DNA of 17,546 bases from Halalkaliarchaeum sp036625675 (GCA_036625675.1 JAZKTH010000034.1:1-17546), one strand, 5' to 3'; counted from the stretch's first letter, positions 6,663 through 14,245 are shown. The notes: generated by a model from the sequence alone, not told the origin. A program made the numbers and translations.

Positions 6663-6717
6663 CGAGCGTTTTCTGCCTCGGGTTCGCCGGAGGCGAACCG
6701 CTCGTTGAAAACGCTCG
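6663..6717. terminator. Nested hairpins after mbf1
   Basis: CGAGCGTTTTC (6663-6673) pairs perfectly over 11 bp with GAAAACGCTCG (6707-6717). Inside lies a second perfect 8-bp hairpin, GGTTCGCC (6681-6688) with GGCGAACC (6692-6699) and a 3-base loop. The dyad begins 4 bases after the mbf1 stop and has T4 in its 5' arm, so it is a candidate 3' end or stabiliser for mbf1 mRNA. Confidence 0.6.
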
Positions 6718-6720
6718 AGC

Positions 6721-6761
6721 AAAAAGGCCGCCTCCGCGGGGTTCCACCCCGCTCCGGCGGT
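6721..6761 (-). terminator. Minus-strand hairpin followed by T5
   Basis: Read on the minus strand, GCGGGG/CCCCGC with a 5-base loop, enclosed by CCGCC/GGCGG, is followed directly by TTTTT (AAAAA at 6721-6725 on the plus strand). This looks like a second, back-up terminator for the DICT gene. A 12-mer CCGGCGGTGATG also occurs twice here (6754-6765 and 6777-6788). Confidence 0.45.
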
Positions 6762-6795
6762 GATGCGCCTCGTGCCCCGGCGGTGATGTGCTTTC

Positions 6796-6822
6796 TTTAT
6801 AAATGGGCCCGATCACGGGCCC
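6796..6822 (-). terminator. Terminator of the DICT-domain gene
   Basis: A 7-bp perfect stem, GGGCCCG (6805-6811) with CGGGCCC (6816-6822) and a 4-base loop, starts 8 bases beyond the DICT stop. On the minus strand it is followed by the A/T-rich run ATTTATAAA (6796-6804). Hairpin plus A/T run fits a terminator. The run also looks like a TATA box, so a promoter cannot be excluded. Confidence 0.5.
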
Positions 6823-6829
6823 CCGACAG

Positions 6830-7576
6830 TCACGTTCCCGACGTCGTCGCTCCGCCCCGGTCGTCGGGTTCGGGCAGTCCGTACGTCGATCGCAGGTGAT
6901 CGAGCATGTAGTCGACCGTCGAGGGATCGTAGCTCCAGAATCCGTAGAAGTGACCCTCCTCGCGCTCCTCGGCGAGCAGGGCACTCTTGTTGTCGTCGAC
7001 GCCGGCCCCGTCGTAGGCGACGAACCACGTGTCTCGGATCTCGGAGCTGCGCTCGACGTGGAGCCTCACGTTCTGGAGGTCGGGGACTGGTCCCTCGGGC
7101 GCGGCGTACGCGTGCACCGACAGCCCGTCCGCCCCGCCGAGTCGCTCGTAGATGTCGCGTTCGTGGGCGAACACCCTCAGCGTCTGGAATCCCGTGTGGA
7201 GTTCCCCGACGCCGACCCGCCAGGCACGGTCCTCGATCTCGCGGGAGGCGGCGACCATCTCCTGCCGGGAGTAGGAGGTGAACATCGTCTCGTCGAGGTG
7301 GTCGAGGATCGGGCGGTAGGTGCCGGCCGCGAACCCCGGATCCCGTGGGGCGTCCCGGGACCGCAACTCCCCGAGGTCCACCGCGGTCAGGAAGTCGCCG
7401 TCCTGGCTGAGTACGGCGAACGACGTCGGTTGCGCCTCCAGCGCCGTCGACTCGACCCGGAGGTTCCGGTCCGCGAACCGCTCCCGGAGGTCGGCGACGA
7501 CCTCGTCGTCCGCGTTGACCACCGTCAGCGTCTTCCGGTGAGACTCGACGCCGGCGATGAGTTCCGTGAGGGACAT
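6830..7576 (-). CDS. DICT sensory domain-containing protein
   Basis: This encodes 248 residues filling one DICT-type domain. Typical stretches are SLTELIAGVESHRKTLTVVN at the start, LDETMFTSYSRQEMVAASRE in the middle, DTWFVAYDG, and KSALLAEEREEGHFYGFWSY near the end. DICT domains are sensory modules found with GGDEF, EAL and kinase domains, or alone in haloarchaea, and are thought to link light, phosphorelay or cyclic-dinucleotide sensing. No output domain, membrane segment or HTH is present here, so it should act through a partner protein. The ATG at 7574-7576 is preceded by a minus-strand CAAATACC (7604-7611) at promoter distance. It is convergent with mbf1 and divergent from tpiA. Confidence 0.8.
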   Translation of the reverse strand: MSLTELIAGVESHRKTLTVVNADDEVVADLRERFADRNLRVESTALEAQPTSFAVLSQDGDFLTAVDLGELRSRDAPRDPGFAAGTYRPILDHLDETMFTSYSRQEMVAASREIEDRAWRVGVGELHTGFQTLRVFAHERDIYERLGGADGLSVHAYAAPEGPVPDLQNVRLHVERSSEIRDTWFVAYDGAGVDDNKSALLAEEREEGHFYGFWSYDPSTVDYMLDHLRSTYGLPEPDDRGGATTSGT

Positions 7577-7688
7577 CCGATCCGTCTGGACGTTCGAGAA
7601 CCAGGTATTTGACAGTTACTCTCGGTTGCACTTTCCGGCTCGATGACGGAGGACCGCCGACTCGACCGTGCGGGAGCGAACCGTGAAC

Positions 7689-7695
7689 CTATATG
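7689..7695 (+). promoter_or_regulatory. TATA box of tpiA
   Basis: CTATATG lies 25-31 bases before the ATG at 7720. It contains the upstream in-frame ATG at 7693, which therefore belongs to the promoter and is not the start codon. Confidence 0.65.
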
Positions 7696-7719
7696 TCTCC
7701 GCGGGTCGGCAGTTTTCCC

Positions 7720-8364
7720 ATGTTCGTTCTGGTGAACCTCAAGGCCTACCCGTGCGACGCGACCGCCGTCGCGGCGGCCGTCCGCGACGTGAGCGAGGAG
7801 TCCGGCGTCAGGATGGCGGTCGCCCCGCAGGCCGCCCGGCTCCGGACGGTCAGCGAAACCGGCGCGGAGACGTGGGGCCAGCACGTCTCGCCGGTCGAGC
7901 ACGGCAGCCACACGGGCTCGACGCTGGCGGAGGCCGTCGCCGAGGCCGGGGCGACGGGAACGCTGATAAATCACTCCGAGCGCCGTCTCCGACTCGCCGA
8001 CATCGACGCGGCGCTCTCGGCGGCCGACCGGGCCGGCCTGGAGACGGTCGTGTGCGCCAACAATCCCGCGCAGATCGGGGCGGCAGCCGCGCTCGGTCCG
8101 GACGCGGTCGCCGTGGAGCCGCCGGAGCTCATCGGCGGCGACGTCTCGGTGTCGACGGCCGATCCCGACGTCGTCGCCGACGCAGTCGACGCGGCCGACG
8201 CCGTCGACGAGACGGTCGAGGTGTTCTGCGGGGCCGGGGTCTCGACGGGCTCCGACGTCGCCGCCGCGGAGGAACTCGGCGCCGAGGGCGTGTTGCTGGC
8301 CTCGGGAGTGGCCAAGGCCGACGACCCCGAGGCGGTGCTGTGGGACCTCGTGAGCCAGATCTGA
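7720..8364 (+). CDS. tpiA: Triosephosphate isomerase (archaeal type)
   Basis: This encodes 214 residues, the short archaeal form of the TIM barrel (bacterial enzymes are near 250). It interconverts dihydroxyacetone phosphate and glyceraldehyde-3-phosphate in glycolysis and gluconeogenesis, and so also sets the supply of DHAP used by EgsA encoded about 2.6 kb away. Active-site residues are Asn6 and Lys8 (VNLKAY), His85 (INHSERR) and Glu133 (VAVEPPELIGG). The phosphate-binding end CGAGVSTGSDV and LLASGVAKADDP are intact. The ATG at 7720 is chosen because NLKAY must be near the N terminus and because the upstream ATG falls in the TATA box. It is convergent with the HerA-like ATPase gene, 64 bases apart. 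Confidence 0.95.
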   Translation: MFVLVNLKAYPCDATAVAAAVRDVSEESGVRMAVAPQAARLRTVSETGAETWGQHVSPVEHGSHTGSTLAEAVAEAGATGTLINHSERRLRLADIDAALSAADRAGLETVVCANNPAQIGAAAALGPDAVAVEPPELIGGDVSVSTADPDVVADAVDAADAVDETVEVFCGAGVSTGSDVAAAEELGAEGVLLASGVAKADDPEAVLWDLVSQI

Positions 8365-8428
8365 CGCCGCAGGCACACCGGGCTAAAGCTCGACCGACCA
8401 GCCGGCGACAAACCGGCGACCGGCCGAC

Positions 8429-10786
8429 TCACGCGCTGTCGTCGATCGTGTCATCCCGTTCCCGCCCGTCGACCGCCTCCTCGATCGCCGCGACCATCTC
8501 CGCGACCTCGTCGTCGCCGAGCCGATCCGCGTACGCCTCCCTCACGAGGTCGGGAATCGCGTACGTGTACTTCCCCTGGCTGGCGTGGCGGATCAATCCG
8601 GCCGTCCTGAGCGGCCGGTTCCGCCCGTACGCCAGCTGCCGGTCGCCGTCGCCGCCGGCGTCGATGTGGGCCGCCACCGGCTCGCTCGTTCCCTCCCGGC
8701 GGTAGTGGTCGAGCATCCGCCGGGAGAGCTCCGGCAGGGACTCGACTCGCCCGCGAAGCTCCCGGATGACCGCTTCCCGGGTGCCGAGGCGGACGTCGGC
8801 CGCGAACTCCATCGCCGCCTCGGCTACGTCGTCGGTCCCGACTGGGGCGACTGGATCCTCGCCCGTCGCGTCGGCGACTGCGCCGTCGCCTTCCACCCCG
8901 GCGACTGTGCTCTCGGCCGCCGTCGGGGAGCGTTCTCCGGATCCGGATCCCCCCGTCGTTTCGGCCCCCGCCCCCGGTTCGCCCGATGGCTCTGCTTCAC
9001 TGCCGGGTGCGGACTCGTACTCGGGAAGCTCCGACTGGCCGCTCCCCCGGTTCGGGTTCCGTCCCCCGCCGCCGCGGTAGGGCGCCTCCGCCCGGCCCAA
9101 AAGCGCCTGGGCGAACTGGTCGGCCATGTTCGAGAGGTCCCGCGCCTCCTCGAGTTCCCGCTCGAGCTGTTCGATCCGGGCCCGCTTGCGGTCCAGCTCC
9201 TGCTGGAGGTCGGCAATCTTCGACTCGCGGCGCTCCTCCTCCTCGGTAATCTCCTCGAGCTCGGAGACGAGGTCGCCCGAGACGCTCTTGAGCTCCGGCC
9301 GCTCGAAGTCGTCGAGCCCCGGCGTGGCTCCCGCGTCGAACGTGCGCTTGCGGTGGAACTGCACGCGGTCGATCGACTCCGCCCAGTCGCGCATCAGGAA
9401 CGCCTCGCCGTCGTCGAGGTCCTCGATCGCGTCGGCGTAGTCCGAGCCGAGGATCCGCCCGACGACCTTGGTGTCGTTGTCCCAGGTCAGCCGGTGCCAG
9501 ACTAGCCAGTCGCACTGGGTGATGAAGTCCTTCTTGACGTTCGCCGGGCGCTGGCTGATGCCGACGATCCCGAGCCCGTGTTTTCGCCCCCGCTTGCCCA
9601 CCTTGATCAGCATCTTCCCCGTCTCCGTCATCCCGCCCCGCTCCGGGATGTACTCGTGGATCTCCTCGACGACCATCAGGAACGGCTTCTTCAGCTTCTT
9701 CTCCTTCGCGAACAGGTGACGCGTCGTCTCCAGCAGGAGCTCGTCGGCGACCCCCTCCTCCAGGAAGCCGGAGACGTCCAGGATGATCGGCACGTTCTGC
9801 TCGAGCGCGAGGTTGGCGAGCTTCTCGGCGTGTTCCGGGGAGACGACGATGTCGCACTCCTCGTCGGCGCCCACGTGGAGGATCTCGTACTCCTCCTTCA
9901 GGCCGTAGTACTCGCCGTCCGTGTCGACGATCAGGACGTTCAGGTTCTCGGCGAGCAGGTTCTCCACGAAGACGGAGGCGGTGTTGGAGTTGTGGACGAA
10001 CACCCCGTTCGCCGCGAAGGTGTCGGTGCCGGCCACGTCGAGGTCGTACACCCGGTGCTCGCCCCCGAACGGTTCGATGGAGACGACGCGCTGCCACCGG
10101 ACGTCCGTCGACTGCCGCGGTGGGGCGCCGGGTTCCGACGGCGCGGCTCCCCCCGTCGTCGACGCGCCCGGATCCGCGACGACGTCTCCGCCGTCGGCGC
10201 GCGTTTCGGGGTCTTCTCCCCGATGTCCGGAATCGGCACTTCGGCGTCTGGGGCCGTCACTTCGGCGTCCGGGGCCGTCACTCCGGCGTCCGGAACCGTC
10301 GCCACGAGGTCGGGAACCGCAGCCGGCGGAGTCACGCACCGTCGGCATCCACGCGCCCACCTGGAGTTCCTCCCCCCGGACGGGGACGATCTCTCCCCGC
10401 TCGAGCGTGAGAAAACTGTGATCGCCGGTGCCGACGACCTCGGTGCCGTCGTCGAGTCCGATCCGGAGCAGGTCGTCGTCCTCGTGGCGTATCGTCGCCC
10501 GCACCCGGCGGAACGTCGCCTCCCGGGTTCGGGTGTCCAGCGAGAGCACCCGATCCCCCTCCCGGATCTCCTCGATCGGCTTCGTCCCGTCGACGGTCTC
10601 GACCGGCGTTCCTTCGAGGATGCTCTTTCCCGACCCGGACTTCCCGGTGACGAACCCCCGACCGGTGAGCAGTTCGACGGCCGGGAGCTCGATCGAGGAC
10701 CCGGGCTCGACGTCGGGATCCGCACCCGGCCCGGCGCTCGCCTCCGCGACGTGAATGGTTTCCTCGTCCTCCGCGTCCTCGCTCAT
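8429..10786 (-). CDS. HerA/DUF87-type ATPase interrupted by a mini-intein
   Basis: This encodes 785 residues as translated, or 573 after removing the predicted intein. Rejoined, residues 48-54 and 267-272 give the Walker A sequence GKSGSGK-SNTASV. The Walker B segment FLMVVEEIHEYIP is at about 369-381. A sensor-like IVGISQRPANVKK follows (407-419), then QCDWLVWHRLTWDNDT typical of HerA/DUF87 (COG0433) hexameric ATPases. A coiled coil spans about 507-551, a disordered Gly/Ser/Glu stretch about 568-655, and a winged-helix-like C terminus contains GRNRPLRTAGLIRHASQGKY. HerA proteins translocate DNA, with NurA in end resection; here no nurA or mre11/rad50 is adjacent, so the exact role is unknown. 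The ATG at 10784-10786 is preferred to the in-frame GTG just before it. A minus-strand CCTTTGA (10811-10817) lies at promoter distance. Confidence 0.88.
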   Translation of the reverse strand: MSEDAEDEETIHVAEASAGPGADPDVEPGSSIELPAVELLTGRGFVTGKSGSGKSILEGTPVETVDGTKPIEEIREGDRVLSLDTRTREATFRRVRATIRHEDDDLLRIGLDDGTEVVGTGDHSFLTLERGEIVPVRGEELQVGAWMPTVRDSAGCGSRPRGDGSGRRSDGPGRRSDGPRRRSADSGHRGEDPETRADGGDVVADPGASTTGGAAPSEPGAPPRQSTDVRWQRVVSIEPFGGEHRVYDLDVAGTDTFAANGVFVHNSNTASVFVENLLAENLNVLIVDTDGEYYGLKEEYEILHVGADEECDIVVSPEHAEKLANLALEQNVPIILDVSGFLEEGVADELLLETTRHLFAKEKKLKKPFLMVVEEIHEYIPERGGMTETGKMLIKVGKRGRKHGLGIVGISQRPANVKKDFITQCDWLVWHRLTWDNDTKVVGRILGSDYADAIEDLDDGEAFLMRDWAESIDRVQFHRKRTFDAGATPGLDDFERPELKSVSGDLVSELEEITEEEERRESKIADLQQELDRKRARIEQLERELEEARDLSNMADQFAQALLGRAEAPYRGGGGRNPNRGSGQSELPEYESAPGSEAEPSGEPGAGAETTGGSGSGERSPTAAESTVAGVEGDGAVADATGEDPVAPVGTDDVAEAAMEFAADVRLGTREAVIRELRGRVESLPELSRRMLDHYRREGTSEPVAAHIDAGGDGDRQLAYGRNRPLRTAGLIRHASQGKYTYAIPDLVREAYADRLGDDEVAEMVAAIEEAVDGRERDDTIDDSA
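9989..10624 (-). mobile_element. Mini-intein (212 residues) in the Walker A motif of the HerA-like ATPase
   Basis: The intein is residues Ser55 to Asn266 of the ATPase precursor. Block A is SILEGTPVETVDG with Ser as residue 1. Block B is GTGDHSFLT with the TxxH histidine. Block F is VYDLDVAGTDTFAANG, and block G is VFVHN with the penultimate His and terminal Asn. The +1 extein residue is Ser267. All residues expected for Ser-type protein splicing are therefore present. Removal restores GKSGSGK-SNTASV, an ordinary P-loop. Between blocks B and F no LAGLIDADG or other endonuclease motif is seen. Instead there is an Arg/Gly/Asp/Ser/Pro linker (about residues 153-227), so it should be unable to home by itself. 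Splicing activity is inferred from sequence. Confidence 0.9.
10237..10299. repeat. 21-bp tandem repeat, three copies, inside the intein linker
   Basis: Units 10237-10257, 10258-10278 and 10279-10299 follow the pattern CACTTCGGCGTCYGGGGCCGT, with a few changes in the third. On the minus strand they encode three near-identical heptads of the form DGPGRRS. They lie where the homing endonuclease domain of a full-length intein would be. An in-frame 21-bp unit can expand or contract without breaking the host gene. Confidence 0.85.
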
Positions 10787-10999
10787 CACCGTAGGGTCGA
10801 CGTGGCGGCGTCAAAGGTGTTGCCCGTCGTCTGACGCGCGGCTGACGTTCCCTCTGCCGGATACGACCACCCTGGCGACGTCAACTGCCTGTGGTTCAAT
10901 CCACGTGGCATCCGCCGCGCAATTCCGTGAACCCGGACGCCGCCGGGATGCGCGACGCCGGTGCGGAACTGATTTCCCCGTGGTATCTGAAGTGAGCCC

Positions 11000-12046
11000 A
11001 TGTTCGACAAGCGGACGTGGATAAAGCTCCCGAGGAACGTGGTGGTCGGCCACGACGTCCTCGACGAACTGGGGGAGGCTGTCGACGAACTGTCGCTGCC
11101 CGACCCCGCCTTGCTGGTCACCAGTCCCACGCCGAACCGCCTCGCGGGCGACCGGGTCCGGGCGCAGTTCGACGACCCCGAGACCGTCTCGGTCGCGGAG
11201 GCGCGGTTCGACACCATCGAGGAGGTGGTCGAGGCGGCCCGCGCCGAGGACGCGGGCTTTCTGATCGCGCTGGGGGGCGGCAAGCCGATCGACGTCGCCA
11301 AGACGGCGAGCGACCGCCTGGGGATCGGGTTCGTGTCGGTGCCCACCGCCGCGAGCCACGACGGCATCGTCTCGGGCCGCTCGTCGATCCCGGAGGGGGA
11401 CACCCGCCACTCGGTGGCGGCGGATCCCCCGCTCGCGGTCGTCGCCGACACCGGGCTGATCGCCGACGCCCCCTGGGAACTGACCACGGCGGGCTGTGCG
11501 GACATCATCTCCAACTACACCGCGGTGAAGGACTGGCGGCTCGCCCAGCGCCTGAAGAACGTCGAGTACAGCGAGTACGCCGGCGCGCTCTCCGAGATGA
11601 CCGCCGAGATGCTCGTCGACAGCGCCGACTCGATCAAGCAGGACCTCGAGGAGTCGGCGTGGATCGTCGTGAAGGCGCTGGTCTCCTCGGGGGTGGCGAT
11701 GTCGATCGCCGGCTCGTCGCGCCCCGCCTCGGGCGCGGAACACCTCGTCTCCCACCAGCTCGATCGCATCGCGCCCGGCCGTGCGCTGCACGGCCATCAG
11801 GTCGGCGTCGCGTCGATCCTCACCGAGTACCTCCACTCCGGCGAGGACGGCCAGTGGCGGGCGATCCGGGACGCGCTCGCGAGCATCGACGCCCCGACAA
11901 CCGCGGCGGGGCTCGACGTCTCGGACGGGGAGTTCCTCGAGGCGCTCACGACCGCACACGCGATCCGCGACCGGTACACGATCCTCGGAAACGGGATAAG
12001 CGAGGACGCCGCCCGCGAGGCCGGTCGGGTCACCGGCGTGATCTGA
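11000..12046 (+). CDS. egsA: sn-glycerol-1-phosphate dehydrogenase [NAD(P)+]
   Basis: This encodes 348 residues, full length. EgsA reduces dihydroxyacetone phosphate to sn-glycerol-1-phosphate, the reaction that sets the stereochemistry of the archaeal lipid backbone. The NAD(P)-binding motif GGGKPID is at 92-98 and TAASHDGIVSG follows at 117-126. Zn-ligand candidates are Asp168 (GCADIIS), His248 (SGAEHLVSH) and His264 (ALHGHQVGV). The ATG at 11000 gives the usual MFDKRTWIKLPR start. An A/T-containing stretch CTGATTTCC (10969-10977) sits at promoter distance. The 213-base gap before it is shared with the divergent HerA-like gene and shows no clear further element. A flavoprotein gene follows on the same strand after 51 bases. 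Confidence 0.95.
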   Translation: MFDKRTWIKLPRNVVVGHDVLDELGEAVDELSLPDPALLVTSPTPNRLAGDRVRAQFDDPETVSVAEARFDTIEEVVEAARAEDAGFLIALGGGKPIDVAKTASDRLGIGFVSVPTAASHDGIVSGRSSIPEGDTRHSVAADPPLAVVADTGLIADAPWELTTAGCADIISNYTAVKDWRLAQRLKNVEYSEYAGALSEMTAEMLVDSADSIKQDLEESAWIVVKALVSSGVAMSIAGSSRPASGAEHLVSHQLDRIAPGRALHGHQVGVASILTEYLHSGEDGQWRAIRDALASIDAPTTAAGLDVSDGEFLEALTTAHAIRDRYTILGNGISEDAAREAGRVTGVI

Positions 12047-12067
12047 CCGACGACGTCCCTCGCAGTC

Positions 12068-12077
12068 CCTTTGTAGT
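12068..12077 (+). promoter_or_regulatory. TATA-like box of the FAD oxidoreductase gene
   Basis: CCTTTGTAGT lies 21-30 bases before the ATG at 12098, so the flavoprotein gene can be transcribed independently of egsA. Confidence 0.5.
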
Positions 12078-12097
12078 CGGCGATCCAATCACCGCAC

Positions 12098-13432
12098 ATG
12101 AGCGACGACGTACTCGTGGTCGGCGGCGGCCTCGCCGGTCTCGTCGCGGCCCGGCGGCTCGGTGAACGCGGCGTCGACGTGACGCTCCTCGAGCGGCGCG
12201 AAACGGTCGGGGGCCGCGTCAGGAGCCGGCGGCGCGACGGGTTCACTCTCGACCGGGGGTTCCAGGTGCTTTTCACCGGCTATCCGGCCGTGAAACGGGA
12301 GCTCGACCTGGAGGCGCTGGACCTGCGGCGGTTCAAGCCGGGGGCGGTGATCGCCCGCCCGGGCGAGCGATCGGTGCTGTCGGACCCCTTCCGGGATCCC
12401 GGCGCCGCCGTCGAATCGCTTTTCAACCACGAGATTCCCCTGAGCGACAAGCTCAGGACGCTGCTCTTGCGGCGCGAACTCCGCAATCGGGAGCTGGACT
12501 CGATCTTCGAGGGGCGCGACACCGACATCCGGACGTACCTGCGGGAGTGGGGCTTCTCCGACGACTACGTCGAGAACTTCGTCGCCCCCTTCTACGGCGG
12601 GATCACCCTGGACCGGTCGCTGTCGACCTCGAAGCGGGTGTTCGAGTACACCTTCGCCGTCCTCTCCGCGGGCGACACGGCGCTGCCCGCCGAGGGAATG
12701 GGGGCGATCACCGCCCAGCTCGCCGACCGGGCGGACGCGGCCGGCGCGTCGATCGAAACCGGCGTCCGCGTGACCGACGTGGAACCGACCGGCGAGGGGG
12801 ACGTCCGCGTTTGCACGGCCGGGGAGGACCGCCGCGCCGACGCGGCGGTCGTCGCGACGGATCCCCGGGCCGCCGCCGAACTAACCGGACTCGAGTCGAT
12901 CCCGGCCGAGGGGGCCGCAAGCGTCACGCAGTACTACAGCCTTCCGGCCGGATCGAGCCCCGGAACCGACCGGCGGCTCCTGTTGAACGCGGGACCCGGC
13001 GGAAGCCGCCCGCCGTCGGAGTCGGGGCCGGTGAGCGGGTCCGAATCCGGCGTCGACACCCCGAACACGGTCGTTCCACTGACGGAGGTCGCCCCGGAGT
13101 ACGCCCCCGGGGACCGCGAACTGCTGTGTGCGACGTTCCTCGGCGAGCGCCCCCTCGACGTCGGCGCCGACGAGCTCCATCGACGGACCAGGCAAACGCT
13201 CGAGTCGTGGTATCCGGAGCGGAACTTCGGCCGGCTGGAACCCGTCGCGACGGACCGGATCCGGTTCGGTCAGTTCCGTCAACCGCCGGGGATTCACGAG
13301 GGGCTCCCGGACGTTCGCGATCCGGACGGCCCGGTGTATCTCGCGGGCGAGTACACCCTGTGGTCGTCGATCCAGGCGGCGATGGAGAGCGGCCGGATCG
13401 CGGCGAACGCGGTGCTCGCGGATCGAGAGTGA
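12098..13432 (+). CDS. NAD(P)/FAD-dependent oxidoreductase (phytoene desaturase/protoporphyrinogen oxidase-like)
   Basis: This encodes 444 residues. The N-terminal dinucleotide-binding fold has VVGGGLAGLVAARRLGERG (7-25) followed by an acidic residue at the end of the second strand (LLER, about 30-33). The flavin-contact stretch VGGRVRS follows. The C-terminal FAD motif is YLAGEYTLWSSIQAAMESGR. This is the amine oxidase/phytoene desaturase superfamily; the substrate cannot be assigned. A low-complexity insert (about 305-327, rich in Ser, Gly, Pro and Glu) sits in the middle. No carotenoid genes are adjacent, which argues against calling it crtI. The ATG at 12098 fits both the Rossmann start and the TATA-like box upstream. 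Confidence 0.85.
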   Translation: MSDDVLVVGGGLAGLVAARRLGERGVDVTLLERRETVGGRVRSRRRDGFTLDRGFQVLFTGYPAVKRELDLEALDLRRFKPGAVIARPGERSVLSDPFRDPGAAVESLFNHEIPLSDKLRTLLLRRELRNRELDSIFEGRDTDIRTYLREWGFSDDYVENFVAPFYGGITLDRSLSTSKRVFEYTFAVLSAGDTALPAEGMGAITAQLADRADAAGASIETGVRVTDVEPTGEGDVRVCTAGEDRRADAAVVATDPRAAAELTGLESIPAEGAASVTQYYSLPAGSSPGTDRRLLLNAGPGGSRPPSESGPVSGSESGVDTPNTVVPLTEVAPEYAPGDRELLCATFLGERPLDVGADELHRRTRQTLESWYPERNFGRLEPVATDRIRFGQFRQPPGIHEGLPDVRDPDGPVYLAGEYTLWSSIQAAMESGRIAANAVLADRE

Positions 13433-13489
13433 CGGTCGAGCCGAGCGCCGTGTCGGTTCCGGCGGGCTGGCGTCTGCTCACTGCATACG

Positions 13490-14182
13490 TCACAGAAGTC
13501 GACGGAGTTCCGCAAGCGGCGGGAACTCCAGCGTCTCCTGGCTGTCGGGGTCGTACACGATCGGGCGGAACGCGTCGATATCCTCGAGCAACGGACTCGT
13601 GACGTCGGCGCTTTCTAGCCAGTTCACGTCAAGGCCCGACGCGAGGCGGTTGAACGCGGGCAAGACCAGCACCTCGTCGTTGCCGTCCTCGTCGGGACGC
13701 CTCAGGAAACAGGGGTGCCGGTTCCCTTCGATGGTGATCGTCGGATGCAGGTGGCCGATCACGTAGCGCGAGCCCTCGATCGGGGGCGCCTCGTGGCCGT
13801 GACAGACCACGGTTCCCTCCCCCAGCGCGTACGCTTCCCGGACCTCCCCGTCCCACGCGCCCGCGAGCATCGCGTCGTGGTTGCCCGCCACCGCCACCGG
13901 ACGGGCGCCGGCCTGCCGACAGACGGCCGCAATCGCGTCCAGACCGTCGCGGGCGGCGGCTCCCACCCGGTCGAACCGATGGAGTACGTCCCCCGCCAGG
14001 ACCACCCGCTCGGGGCCGAAGTGCGTCACGAGGGCGTCGAGCCGTTCCGTCAGGTCACACCGCTCGCCGAGGGGGAACCGGACGCTCGATGCCTCGTCTC
14101 GCCCGACGTGGAGGTCGGCGACGACGAGGGTCCCCGTTCGCGGAAGGAACGCGGCCCGGTCGCGGACGGTCGGTCCCCGCAT
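13490..14182 (-). CDS. Calcineurin-like metallophosphoesterase (COG1407-like)
   Basis: This encodes 230 residues. Metal-binding motifs appear in order: Asp23 and His25 in VADLHVG, Asp65 in LAGDVLH, Asn101 and His102 in AGNHDA, His128 in VVCHGH, and His144/His146 in IGHLHP. This is the complete set for a two-metal phosphoesterase of the archaeal ICC-like group. Natural substrate (nucleic acid, nucleotide or other phosphodiester) is unknown. In other archaea such genes can sit beside an Lhr-type helicase, but here no helicase is adjacent. The ATG at 14180-14182 is chosen because a strong minus-strand TATA box (14203-14213) lies right upstream. The open extension beyond it would cross the promoter and overlap the next gene. 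Confidence 0.87.
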   Translation of the reverse strand: MRGPTVRDRAAFLPRTGTLVVADLHVGRDEASSVRFPLGERCDLTERLDALVTHFGPERVVLAGDVLHRFDRVGAAARDGLDAIAAVCRQAGARPVAVAGNHDAMLAGAWDGEVREAYALGEGTVVCHGHEAPPIEGSRYVIGHLHPTITIEGNRHPCFLRRPDEDGNDEVLVLPAFNRLASGLDVNWLESADVTSPLLEDIDAFRPIVYDPDSQETLEFPPLAELRRLL

Positions 14183-14202
14183 GGCCGACCGTAGGCGGAT
14201 GC

Positions 14203-14213
14203 GGTATATATCT
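14203..14213 (-). promoter_or_regulatory. TATA box of the metallophosphoesterase gene
   Basis: AGATATATACC on the minus strand is the strongest TATA-type element in the window. It lies 21-31 bases upstream of the ATG ending at 14182, giving a leaderless transcript. Confidence 0.7.
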
Positions 14214-14245
14214 GAGCCGTCGGCCCGCCCGGCGCGGGAAGTGGG

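Noticed and set aside
6754..6788. C/D-box small RNA suggested by two GTGATG motifs
   Set aside because: The C boxes are imperfect (GTGATGC, GTGATGT) and no CTGA D box lies at the right spacing.
10237..10299. Possible CRISPR or other spaced repeat array
   Set aside because: The 21-bp units are directly adjacent with no spacers, lie inside a coding frame and are in phase with it.
9989..10624. Reading the intein segment as a natural domain insertion of the ATPase
   Set aside because: It interrupts the P-loop between Lys and Ser, and carries all terminal splicing blocks. A natural insertion there would destroy ATP binding.
10886..10910. tRNA T-arm-like sequence GTGGTTCAATCCAC
   Set aside because: The stem pairs only four bases when the loop is six bases long, and no anticodon or acceptor arm can be found around it. 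Chance hairpin in the HerA/egsA gap.
12098..13432. Assignment of the flavoprotein as phytoene desaturase crtI
   Set aside because: Only the general superfamily motifs are visible, it is shorter than typical CrtI, and no carotenoid genes are adjacent.
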